Part shown: positions 58,003-64,000 of the stretch, piece after piece
Layout of the letters: each line of letters opens with the position of its first letter
Numbering within the stretch: the stretch's first letter is position 1
Assembly: GCF_006334915.2 (NCBI RefSeq)
Contig: NZ_VDMA02000006.1
Coordinates: 248,001 to 312,000 of the forward strand
Direction of reading: 5' to 3'
Source: Microbispora catharanthi
GTDB taxonomy: Bacteria > Actinomycetota > Actinomycetes > Streptosporangiales > Streptosporangiaceae
DNA: 64,000 nucleotides
Notes under the pieces: generated by a model
The model's database searches: none
What the model was told of the DNA's origin: nothing
The model's input: the letters and a program-made list of their open reading frames with translations, nothing else
Program-made: the position numbers and the translations under genes

Positions 58003-58329
58003 GTGAACGGCGAGCCGAGGCCGGGCCTGCACAGCGAGCGGACCCGGATGGCCTGGGTCCGCACGGCCGTGACCATGTCGGGCTCGGCCGTCGGAGCGGC
58101 GGGGATCATGGTCCGCCACGACCTGCCCGGCCTCGCCGTCCCCTTCGCGGCGGCCGCGCTGGCCGGGGCGGTCCTGCTGCTGCGCACCGGGAGGCGGCAC
58201 CGCGCCCTGGAGCGTACGCTCCGGCACGGGCGTCCGCTCGACCACCGGCTGGACGCCCGCATCGCCTGGGCGGGCGCGCTGGCCGTCGCCGCCGCGGCGC
58301 TGGTCGCGGTGCTCGTACTGGCCGCGTGA
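58003..58329 (+). CDS. DUF202 (YidG-like) membrane protein
   Basis: 108 residues from GTG at 58003. LHSERTRMAWVRTAVTMSGS matches the DUF202 N-terminal signature; three hydrophobic segments. Forms a pair with the preceding gene, perhaps as a heteromeric membrane complex. Role unknown. Confidence 0.88.
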   Translation: MNGEPRPGLHSERTRMAWVRTAVTMSGSAVGAAGIMVRHDLPGLAVPFAAAALAGAVLLLRTGRRHRALERTLRHGRPLDHRLDARIAWAGALAVAAAALVAVLVLAA

Positions 58330-58445
58330 ACCACCGGTCCGGCGGAGCCGGAAGGGGGACGCCGCTCCCGCGCGGCTCGCTCGCTCCTCCGTGCCGTCAC
58401 GTGGAATGGCGGGTCGCCGAGGGGAATCGTGGCCGGCAGGATCTT

Positions 58446-59327
58446 TCAGATCGCCGGCACGGCTTCCATGCTGTGCGGACGCGGGCTGGTCTCCAGCCGG
58501 ACGCCGCCGATGGCCGTCACCGCCGCCTTGTCCGCGTTCTTCCCCGCCCACGCCTCCGCCTGCCCGCGCAGGGTCCGATCGGGAGAAAGCAGAGTGTCGG
58601 CCATCATCGAGAAGAGGCTCGTGCACGCCTTCGATCTGGCGCCGAGATCGCAGCGGGCTTTCACGGACAGCACCTTGTCCGGCCCGTCGTACCAGATATA
58701 GACGGACATATGGAGCCTGGCGGCGTCGCCGGGCCGGCAGATCATCCCCATCTTGGCGCCGGTCAGCGGGTCGGACGCCGCGGACCTCGCGCAGCTCCAC
58801 GAATTGGCCGCCTGCAGCCAGTTCACCGCGACCATGGTGATCGTCACCTTGGGCAGGTAGCGCTGCCTTCCCGTGGGGAACCTCCCAGGGAAGGAAGGCG
58901 CGGGGGCGTCCGTCACCGGTTCGGTGGTCGCCAGGCCGACGGCACCGCCGGCGACCCCGCCCAGCGCCAGCGCCGCGATCAGCGTACCCACCGTGACCAG
59001 CACGAACACCGCGGTTCCCGCCCGGCGGGGCCGAGGGCCGGCGTCGGAGGGGGCCGGAGGAGGAACCCCGGTTCCTGGGGGCGCGTACGGGGGCGTCTGC
59101 TGGACGGCGTACGGCTGGGCCGCCTGCGCTCCGGGTGTCTGCGGCCCGGGTGTCTGCGGCCCGGGCGAGGCCGCGGACGGGTGACCGGTCGCGGGCCTGG
59201 GAGGCGGCGCCGCGGTGAGGCCCTGCTGGGCGGGTGTTCCGGGAGGCGTCGGCACCGGCTGCCAGGCGGCGCCGTCCCACCAGAACCTGCCGTCGGGAGA
59301 GTACGGCCAGCCGGGTGGCGCCGCCAT
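58446..59327 (-). CDS. DUF2510-type membrane protein with proline-rich linker
   Basis: 293 residues from ATG at 59327 (GAGGAG upstream). N-terminal GWPYSPDGRFWWDGAAWQPV resembles the short W-rich DUF2510 motif; then a Pro/Gln/Ala-rich linker, a membrane helix GTAVFVLVTVGTLIAALALGG (~105-125), and an extracytoplasmic domain of ~150 residues with four Cys (SCARS, ICRPG, RCDLG, KACTS) that can form disulfides. Overlaps the upstream gene's stop (TGATG). Unknown function; probably works with that neighbour. Confidence 0.78.
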   Translation of the reverse strand: MAAPPGWPYSPDGRFWWDGAAWQPVPTPPGTPAQQGLTAAPPPRPATGHPSAASPGPQTPGPQTPGAQAAQPYAVQQTPPYAPPGTGVPPPAPSDAGPRPRRAGTAVFVLVTVGTLIAALALGGVAGGAVGLATTEPVTDAPAPSFPGRFPTGRQRYLPKVTITMVAVNWLQAANSWSCARSAASDPLTGAKMGMICRPGDAARLHMSVYIWYDGPDKVLSVKARCDLGARSKACTSLFSMMADTLLSPDRTLRGQAEAWAGKNADKAAVTAIGGVRLETSPRPHSMEAVPAI

Positions 59328-59890
59328 CAATGTCTCCTCTTCATCGTGAGCTCGATGGATCGGGTGTTCGCGTTCCGCTCCAGCGCGTACTCCCAGTCGA
59401 GAATGAAGGCGATATCCCCGTCGCCCGCGATCTGCTCGGCCAGCCAGCCGCCGACCTTCTTGACCGTCGGGGGATCGTCACGGTGGGGCAGCGTCGCGAA
59501 CCACGACATGTAGTCCAACCCGGCCGCCGCCGTAGTGCTGTCCGGGTTGATGATCCTGGCCTCGACCTTGCTGATGTATTCGTAGAAGTCCGCCACGTTG
59601 ACGGCGCGGAAGAGGTCCGCTTCGAACCGGACCTTGCCGATTCTCAGCTCACAGGACCAGAACCGCCTCTTGTCGGCGCAGGTGTGTCCCTGGCCCTGCA
59701 GCGCCTCCACCACGGTGCCGATCTCGAGGCCGGGAACGCAGTCGTGGCCGCAGTATTTCGTGTCCTGCTTGCGAACGTTGGAGGCGACGGCGTAGGCGCC
59801 GACGCCGGCGAGCAGGAAGACGACCGCGGCGATCGCCACGACCGTGATCCGGCGAGACCCGCGGCCACTCCGCGTCAACTCCACAGTCAC
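59327..59890 (-). CDS. Single-pass membrane protein, unknown function
   Basis: 187 residues from GTG at 59890; the open frame extends to 59941 but that part translates a palindromic operator (59913-59928), so the later start is better. Basic N-terminus, membrane helix ITVVAIAAVVFLLAGVGAYAV, then an outer domain with Cys at KYCGHDC, HTCAD and WSCELRI, and WEYAL, ending in a charged tail. Coupled by TGATG to the DUF2510-type gene. The two probably form one envelope unit. Confidence 0.75.
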   Translation of the reverse strand: MTVELTRSGRGSRRITVVAIAAVVFLLAGVGAYAVASNVRKQDTKYCGHDCVPGLEIGTVVEALQGQGHTCADKRRFWSCELRIGKVRFEADLFRAVNVADFYEYISKVEARIINPDSTTAAAGLDYMSWFATLPHRDDPPTVKKVGGWLAEQIAGDGDIAFILDWEYALERNANTRSIELTMKRRH

Positions 59891-59912
59891 GAAGACGGAG
59901 TATGGCAAGGAT

Positions 59913-59928
59913 TCCCCATATATGGGGA
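59913..59928. promoter_or_regulatory. 16-bp perfect palindrome TCCCCATATATGGGGA
   Basis: A perfect inverted repeat with AT core in very GC-rich surroundings, about 23 nt upstream of the GTG at 59890. The position fits an operator overlapping the -35/-10 region of the two-gene membrane-protein unit. Regulator unknown. Confidence 0.65.
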
Positions 59929-59998
59929 CAAGGATCGCCAATCTCGCCGATCGGTTGGCCGGCGTCCGCGGTGGTGACGATCACGATGTGAGCCGCGG

Positions 59999-61111
59999 TC
60001 AGTCGCCCGCGGCGGCGATGGTCCCGGCGACCTCCTCCGCCCGTTCCTCCTCCTCACGGGCGAAGCGCTCGGCGTCGAGCCGCTCGGCGATCTCCTCGTC
60101 CTGCCGCATCAGCGCGTCGAGGCTCTGCCCGGCCATGTCGAGCACGCCCATGTCGGCGTACGCCTTCTGCAGGCGGGGGCTCCACAGGCCGATGTCCTTC
60201 ACGCAGGGGACGATCCGGCTGAACAGCAGCGAACGGAACAGCCGCAGGTATTCCGACCGGTCCACGCACTCCATGGCCTCGGCGGATTCCTGTCGCGACA
60301 GGCCGACGGTCTCCCAGATCTCCTCGCCGCGCAGCCGGTCGCGCATGAGGTAGCACCCCTCGATGACGAAGTCCTCGCGCTCGCGCAACTCGGCGTCGGA
60401 CAGGTTGCGGTAGTAGTCGCGCAGCGCCATCCGGCCGAACGCCACGTGCCTGGCCTCGTCCTGCATCACGTACGCGAGGATCTGCTTGGGCAGCGGCTTG
60501 GTGGTGATGTCGCGCATCACCCCGAACGCGGCCAGGGCCAGGCCCTCGATCAGCACCTGCATGCCGAGGTAGGGCATGTCCCACCGGGAGTCGTTCAGCG
60601 TGCTGTCCAGCAGCGCCTTGAGGTGCTCGTTGATGGGGTAGGCGAGCCCGACCTTCTCCTGCAGGAACCGCGCGTACGTCTCGGCGTGCCGCGCCTCGTC
60701 CATCGTCTGGGTGGCGGCGTAGAACTTGGAGTCGAGATCGGGCACCGACTCGACGATCCGGGCCGAGCAGATCATCGCGCCCTGCTCGCCGTGCAGGAAC
60801 TGGGAGAACTGCCAGGCGGCGTTGTGCCTGCGCACCTCGTCGCGCTGTCGGCGGTCCATGCGGTCCCACAAGGGAGAGCCGTAGATGGCGAGCGTGGTGT
60901 CGGGGATGCCGAGCACGTCGTAGGGGTCGACCTCGAGGTCCCAGTCGATCCGCTTGACGGAGTCCCACTGCTTGTCCTTGCCCTTCTGGTAGAGGGCGAG
61001 CATGCGGTCCCGGCCGTCGTCGTACTCCCAGGTGAACCGGGCCGCTCCGGTCATCTCCACGTCCCACGTGGACAGCTCGGCGGGGATGGTGTAGAGCTCG
61101 TGGGTCGACAC
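59999..61111 (-). CDS. Ferritin-like diiron protein
   Basis: 370 residues. Two helical iron-binding motifs: GEQGAMICSARIVE with MDEARHAETYARFLQ (~115-160), then LIEGLALAAFGVMRD with MQDEARHVAFGRMALRDYY (~190-235), i.e. paired E and ExxH sets of the R2-like/desaturase-like ferritin superfamily. Charged coiled C-terminal tail (EEEERAEEVAG). It may be an oxygenase or oxidase. Divergent from a TetR gene with symmetrical operator in between, which marks it as the repressor's target. Confidence 0.88.
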   Translation of the reverse strand: MSTHELYTIPAELSTWDVEMTGAARFTWEYDDGRDRMLALYQKGKDKQWDSVKRIDWDLEVDPYDVLGIPDTTLAIYGSPLWDRMDRRQRDEVRRHNAAWQFSQFLHGEQGAMICSARIVESVPDLDSKFYAATQTMDEARHAETYARFLQEKVGLAYPINEHLKALLDSTLNDSRWDMPYLGMQVLIEGLALAAFGVMRDITTKPLPKQILAYVMQDEARHVAFGRMALRDYYRNLSDAELREREDFVIEGCYLMRDRLRGEEIWETVGLSRQESAEAMECVDRSEYLRLFRSLLFSRIVPCVKDIGLWSPRLQKAYADMGVLDMAGQSLDALMRQDEEIAERLDAERFAREEEERAEEVAGTIAAAGD

Positions 61112-61123
61112 GGGGGACCTCCC

Positions 61124-61180
61124 TTGACGTACACCGTACGTATCCCTGTGAGCGTGTCACGTACGCTGTACGTACGTCAA
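61124..61180. promoter_or_regulatory. Symmetric TetR operator region between diiron and TetR genes
   Basis: TTGACGTAC (61124-61132) and GTACGTCAA (61172-61180) are perfect 9-bp inverted repeats 39 nt apart; each is followed inward by a related CCGTACGT/ACGTACGCTGT element. Each arm begins with a consensus-like -35 (TTGACG) pointing inward, so each of the divergent promoters would be overlapped by one operator copy. The layout fits joint control by the TetR protein. Confidence 0.7.
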
Positions 61181-61218
61181 TGGACGGGCGACTGTGCGCG
61201 GCGAGAGAGGATTCGGCC

Positions 61219-61911
61219 ATGCTCAACCGCAACCGCATCGTGACCGCCGCCGTGGAGCTCATCGAGAGAGAGGGCGCCGACGCCGTCTCGATGCGCAGGA
61301 TCGCCGCGGAACTCGGCGTCGGCGTCATGTCGCTGTACAACCACGTGCCCAGCAAGGCCGCGCTGCTCGACGCCGTCGCCGAGGACGTGCTGTCGCGGAT
61401 CGGCTTCACCGACGACCCGTCCGCCCACTGGACCGAGCGGGTGCGCATCCAGGCGCGGGCCTTCCGGCGCATCGCCCACCACTACCCCCGTTCCACGATG
61501 GTCGTGGTGAGCAGGCAGCTGAGCTCGACCGCGGGCCTCCTCCCGGTGGAGCGCGCCCTGGCGACCCTGCGCGAGGCGGGCTTCGACGGCCGGGAGGCCG
61601 TCCGGATGCTGCGCATGTTCATCGCGTACGTCGTCGGCTCGCTGCTGCGGGAGGTGGGGGTGACCCCCACGTTCGCCCCCGTACGGGCCGACGCGATCAT
61701 CGCCGAGGTGGACCCCGCGCTGTTCCCCGTGGTGAGCGAGCTGCGGCCGCATCTGGACTCCTGCGACCACGACGAGGAGTTCGAGTTCGGCCTGGAACTG
61801 CTGGTCCAGGCGATGGCCGTACGAGCCGCCGCACGGGCGGACGCGCAGGCCGGCCGCGGGGCCGGCGAGCGGGGCGGCGGGCGGGCCGGTCATGGAGGCG
61901 CCCGGCAGTAG
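61219..61911 (+). CDS. TetR-family repressor
   Basis: 230 residues from ATG at 61219 (AGAGAGG upstream; ATG at 61180 lies inside the operator). HTH: NRNRIVTAAVELIEREGADAVSMRRIAAELGVGVMSLYNHVPSKAALLDAVAED (read in pieces), with the C-terminal domain of the TetR_C_1 type. Likely represses itself and the divergent diiron gene in response to a small ligand. Confidence 0.93.
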   Translation: MLNRNRIVTAAVELIEREGADAVSMRRIAAELGVGVMSLYNHVPSKAALLDAVAEDVLSRIGFTDDPSAHWTERVRIQARAFRRIAHHYPRSTMVVVSRQLSSTAGLLPVERALATLREAGFDGREAVRMLRMFIAYVVGSLLREVGVTPTFAPVRADAIIAEVDPALFPVVSELRPHLDSCDHDEEFEFGLELLVQAMAVRAAARADAQAGRGAGERGGGRAGHGGARQ

Positions 61912-61934
61912 GCCGCCGGGCGCCTCCGCCCGGG

Positions 61935-62438
61935 TCAGTACCAGTTGTGGGACCGGAAGTGGCCCCAGGCGCCGCACGGCGAACCGTAGCGGCCCTTGAT
62001 GTACCGCAGCCCCCACCTGATCTGGGTCTGCGGGTTGAACCGCCAGTCGCTGGCGACGTAGCCCATCTTCCGCCCGGGCAGCGCCTGCGGGATGCCGTAG
62101 GCGCCCGAGCCCTGGTTGTAGGCCCGGTGGTCCCAGTTGCTCTCCCTGGTCCACAGGCTGTCCAGGCACTGGAACTGCTCGCCCGACCACGTGTGGCGGG
62201 TGACGAGCCGGAAGGCGTACGCCTTGCTGCGGATCTTCGCCGGCGCCTGGCGGAACCGGGGCGGCTGCGCCGCCACCCGCGTCGTCCACACTCCGACGTG
62301 GGTGACGGGCCGCACGCTCTCCCCGGTCCGCTCCGCGGCGGTCCACTCGTCGGCCCACGCCACTCCGCTTCCGCCACCGGTGACGGTGGCCGCGATGACG
62401 GCGGCGACTGTGTTGCGTAGAACGCTTCTGCTGTCCAA
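61935..62438 (-). CDS. Secreted lytic transglycosylase-like protein
   Basis: 167 residues from TTG at 62438, with AAGGAC just upstream, giving signal peptide LRNTVAAVIAATVTGGGSGVAWA. C-terminal half is an SLT-type transglycosylase domain: LWTRESNWDHRAYN with the catalytic Glu, GAYGIPQALPG, NPQTQIRWGLRYIKGRYGSPCGAWGHF and ending HNWY. It cleaves peptidoglycan during growth or turnover. A longer frame (to 62510) would hide the signal peptide. A GC-rich structured leader lies upstream. Confidence 0.9.
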   Translation of the reverse strand: MDSRSVLRNTVAAVIAATVTGGGSGVAWADEWTAAERTGESVRPVTHVGVWTTRVAAQPPRFRQAPAKIRSKAYAFRLVTRHTWSGEQFQCLDSLWTRESNWDHRAYNQGSGAYGIPQALPGRKMGYVASDWRFNPQTQIRWGLRYIKGRYGSPCGAWGHFRSHNWY

Positions 62439-62752
62439 ATCGGTCCTTGTCGTCGGGTCGCGTGCGGAAGGCGGGCGCGCGTGGCGCCCGCCGCGCGGCC
62501 GCGCGCCCATGGCGTGGGCGCCGCCGTCCGCTCGGCCCGCACCGGATCACCACAAGCTTCCGGCGGGCACCGCGACGGGTCCTCACGCGGATTGAAATAC
62601 GGCCGCCCGCCTCCCCGGCGGCATCCGCGGCACCTCGCGGACGGTTCTTTGCCGATCCGCCCCCCAACGCCGACCGTTCCCGGAGGCGCGGCTTACCGTG
62701 CACGGCGCGCCCTGCGGCGAGAACGGACGGGACGCTCGTTTAGGGTGCGGAC
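62439..62752. other. Structured intergenic/5' leader between transglycosylase and gpx genes
   Basis: 314 nt without a gene. Close to the transglycosylase start are a 9-bp perfect stem GGCGGGCGC/GCGCCCGCC (62470-62492, 5-nt loop) and a 14-bp palindrome CGCGCGGCCGCGCG (62492-62505). Further up there is an imperfect stem around CGGATCGG/CCGTCCG. Cell-wall hydrolase genes of actinobacteria often have c-di-AMP (ydaO) riboswitches, but I do not see that motif. The gpx promoter lies at the other end. Confidence 0.5.
62741..62746 (+). promoter_or_regulatory. -10 element (TAGGGT) for leaderless gpx-like gene
   Basis: TAGGGT ends 6 nt before the ATG at 62753, with no ribosome site between. Confidence 0.6.
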
Positions 62753-63241
62753 ATGAGCGTTCTCGATATTCCGGTGACCACGATCGACGGCGAGGGCACG
62801 ACCCTCGGCGACCTGCTCGGCGGCGGGGCCGCCCTGGTGGTCAACGTGGCGTCCAGGTGCGGGCTGACCCCGCAGTACGAGGGCCTGGTCGCGCTCCAGC
62901 GGGCGTACGCCGACCGGGGGTTCACCGTCGTCGGCGTGCCCTGCAACCAGTTCATGGGCCAGGAGCCCGGCTCGGCGGAGGAGATCAAGGAGTTCTGCTC
63001 CACGACCTACGGCGTGGACTTCCCGTTGCTGGAGAAGACCGAGGTCAACGGCCCGGGGCGGCATCCTCTCTACGTCGGGCTGACCGAGACCCCCGACGCG
63101 GAGGGCGAGGCGGGCGACATCCAGTGGAACTTCGAGAAGTTCCTGGTCGCCGCCGACGGCCAGGTGGTCGCCCGGTTCCGCCCCCGCGTCGTCCCCGAGG
63201 CCCCGGAGATCGCCGAGGCGATCGAGAAGGTCATCGCCTAG
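62753..63241 (+). CDS. Glutathione peroxidase-family thiol peroxidase
   Basis: 162 residues. NVASRCGLTPQYEGL holds the catalytic Cys (Cys, not Sec), VVGVPCNQFMGQEPG the second Cys and Gln, and IQWNFEKFLV the catalytic Trp-Asn. Bacterial members mostly use thioredoxin or mycothiol-linked reductants. Detoxifies peroxides. Its stop overlaps the converging LacI-like gene by 11 nt. Confidence 0.94.
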   Translation: MSVLDIPVTTIDGEGTTLGDLLGGGAALVVNVASRCGLTPQYEGLVALQRAYADRGFTVVGVPCNQFMGQEPGSAEEIKEFCSTTYGVDFPLLEKTEVNGPGRHPLYVGLTETPDAEGEAGDIQWNFEKFLVAADGQVVARFRPRVVPEAPEIAEAIEKVIA

Positions 63242-64000
63242 GAACCGAGACCTTGGGCCCGCAGCTCGCCCGTACGACGAGCTGGGTGGGCAGCGTGACG
63301 GTCGGAGGACGCCTGCCCTGCCGCAGCACCAGCTCGGCGGCGCGGTAGCCGATGTCCTGGGCCGGCTGGGCGATCACGGTCAGCGGCGGGGAGCACAGCT
63401 CGGCCCAGGGCACGTCGTCGAACATGATGAGCGACACGTCCCTGGGGATGCGCACGTCCAGCTCGCGGGCGGCCAGCACGGCCGCCTCGCCGAGCACGTT
63501 GCCGCCCGCGATCACCGCGGTGACGTCCGGCCGGTGCTGCAGCAGGCCCGCGGCCGCGGCGTAGGCGGAGTCGCGGCTCGACCGGGCGTGCACGACCAGA
63601 TCCCGGTCGGCGGGCAGGCCCAGCGAGGCGATCGCGGCGCTGAACGCGGCGACCCGCTGCGACTGCCCGTGCCGGCCGAGATAGGCGATCTTGCGGTGGC
63701 CCAGCCCGGCCAGGTACTCGACGGCCGTCAGCACCCCCGCCCGGTCGTCGGGCACCACGCTGGGCACGTCGGCGCGCACCCGCCGGTCGGCGAACACGAC
63801 GTTCAGCCCCGCGCGCAGGGCGGGCGCCCACATCTCGCCGTCCCCGGACGGCACCGCGATCAGCCGGTCCATGCTCTGCTCGATGAGCGTGCCGATCAGC
63901 TCGGCCTCCCGTTCGGGATCGTCGCCGGTGACCCCCACCGTGACGGGCTCGCCGTACGAGCGCGCGCACGACAGCACGCCGTCGGTCAGCCGCGCGTAGA
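63231..64000 (-). CDS. LacI-family transcriptional regulator (N-terminus beyond window)
   Basis: The frame is open to the window's right edge, so the helix-turn-helix is outside. Visible is the periplasmic-binding-like effector domain: ARLTDGVLSCARSYGEPV, DRLIAVPSGDGE, VVFADRRV, GVLTAVEYLAGLGHRKIAYLG, VTAVIAGGNVLGEAAVLAA, VSLIMFDDVPWAEL, PPLTVIAQPAQDIGYRAAELVL, TQLVVRASC. Represses sugar or nucleoside uptake genes that would lie beyond the edge. Confidence 0.9.
   Translation of the reverse strand, partial: YARLTDGVLSCARSYGEPVTVGVTGDDPEREAELIGTLIEQSMDRLIAVPSGDGEMWAPALRAGLNVVFADRRVRADVPSVVPDDRAGVLTAVEYLAGLGHRKIAYLGRHGQSQRVAAFSAAIASLGLPADRDLVVHARSSRDSAYAAAAGLLQHRPDVTAVIAGGNVLGEAAVLAARELDVRIPRDVSLIMFDDVPWAELCSPPLTVIAQPAQDIGYRAAELVLRQGRRPPTVTLPTQLVVRASCGPKVSVPRR

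Noticed and set aside
62439-62752. ydaO (c-di-AMP) riboswitch before the transglycosylase gene
   Set aside because: I looked for the conserved GGGGA and GGGUGAAU-type segments on the minus strand and could not find them in the right order.
1-64000. Mobile element, prophage or tRNA-associated island
   Set aside because: No transposase, integrase, tRNA gene or long direct repeats were seen; composition is uniform apart from short AT-richer patches near 17870-17910 and 28020-28090.

Overview
This 64-kb window is chromosomal DNA from a high-GC actinomycete. Indicators are frequent GTG starts, pervasive GTGA/ATGA overlaps, many -10 hexamers of the TAGGGT type placed 6-9 nt before start codons (leaderless genes), eukaryote-like Ser/Thr kinases, a type II dehydroquinase in an aroC-K-B-Q operon, and menaquinone-style respiration genes. 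A Streptosporangiales member is my best guess, from gene style only. I found no tRNA, rRNA, CRISPR array, IS element or prophage.

Layout. (1) 1-3958: two Ser/Thr kinases, the first cut by the window edge. (2) 4075-7764, minus strand: a three-gene operon homologous to the E. coli oxamate carbamoyltransferase set (AllH-like DUF2877, FdrA-like, AllG-like DUF1116), without any allantoin genes. (3) 8011-15392, plus strand: a PucR-type regulator, a small S4-domain protein, an NCS2 uracil-type permease, and a three-subunit molybdenum hydroxylase. (4) 15432-19273: cytochrome bd oxidase (cydAB, minus) behind a striking operator, a beta-lactamase-family gene remnant, and a CoxG-type SRPBCC membrane protein. 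(5) 19416-22713: FAD monooxygenase with a PadR regulator, and a propeller lipoprotein. (6) 22900-27539: DsbA/FrnE-like protein and a hydantoinase/oxoprolinase pair (hyuA-hyuB). (7) 27553-30705: small WXG-like protein, lipoprotein, a 664-aa unknown and a 51-aa protein. (8) 30850-33515: CaiB-type CoA-transferase coupled to a fused AccD-AccA-like carboxyltransferase. (9) 33561-38991: nitrilase-superfamily amidase with two unknowns, DUF418 protein, PLP aminotransferase, a Doc-type toxin-antitoxin pair, and a TMEM175-like channel. (10) 39219-41260: carbamate kinase translationally coupled to a cyanuric acid hydrolase/barbiturase-family ring-opening amidohydrolase. (11) 41297-46905: SseB-like protein, prepilin peptidase, aroC-K-B-Q, SGNH hydrolase. 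(12) 46969-64000: housekeeping and stress genes, including NUDIX, HExxH protein, DinG helicase, a tyrosine-rich disordered protein, Na+/H+ antiporter, ZnF-UBP, a frameshifted ferritin-like gene, MFS/XRE pair, DUF202 pair, TetR/diiron pair, lytic transglycosylase, glutathione peroxidase and a LacI-type regulator cut by the edge.

The most interesting biology is what regions 2, 3 and 10 suggest together. Uracil-type import, a molybdenum hydroxylase that could make barbiturate, a barbiturase-family enzyme that would give 3-oxo-3-ureidopropanoate (ureidomalonate), a carbamoyltransferase set whose known substrate, oxalurate, is the one-carbon-shorter analogue of ureidomalonate, and a carbamate kinase. 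This fits an energy-conserving phosphorolytic route of pyrimidine catabolism: ureidomalonate + Pi to malonamate + carbamoyl phosphate, then ATP. The reaction is an inference from gene content and chemistry, not shown by the sequence. The amidase and the CoA-transferase/carboxyltransferase pair are possible but weaker downstream steps.
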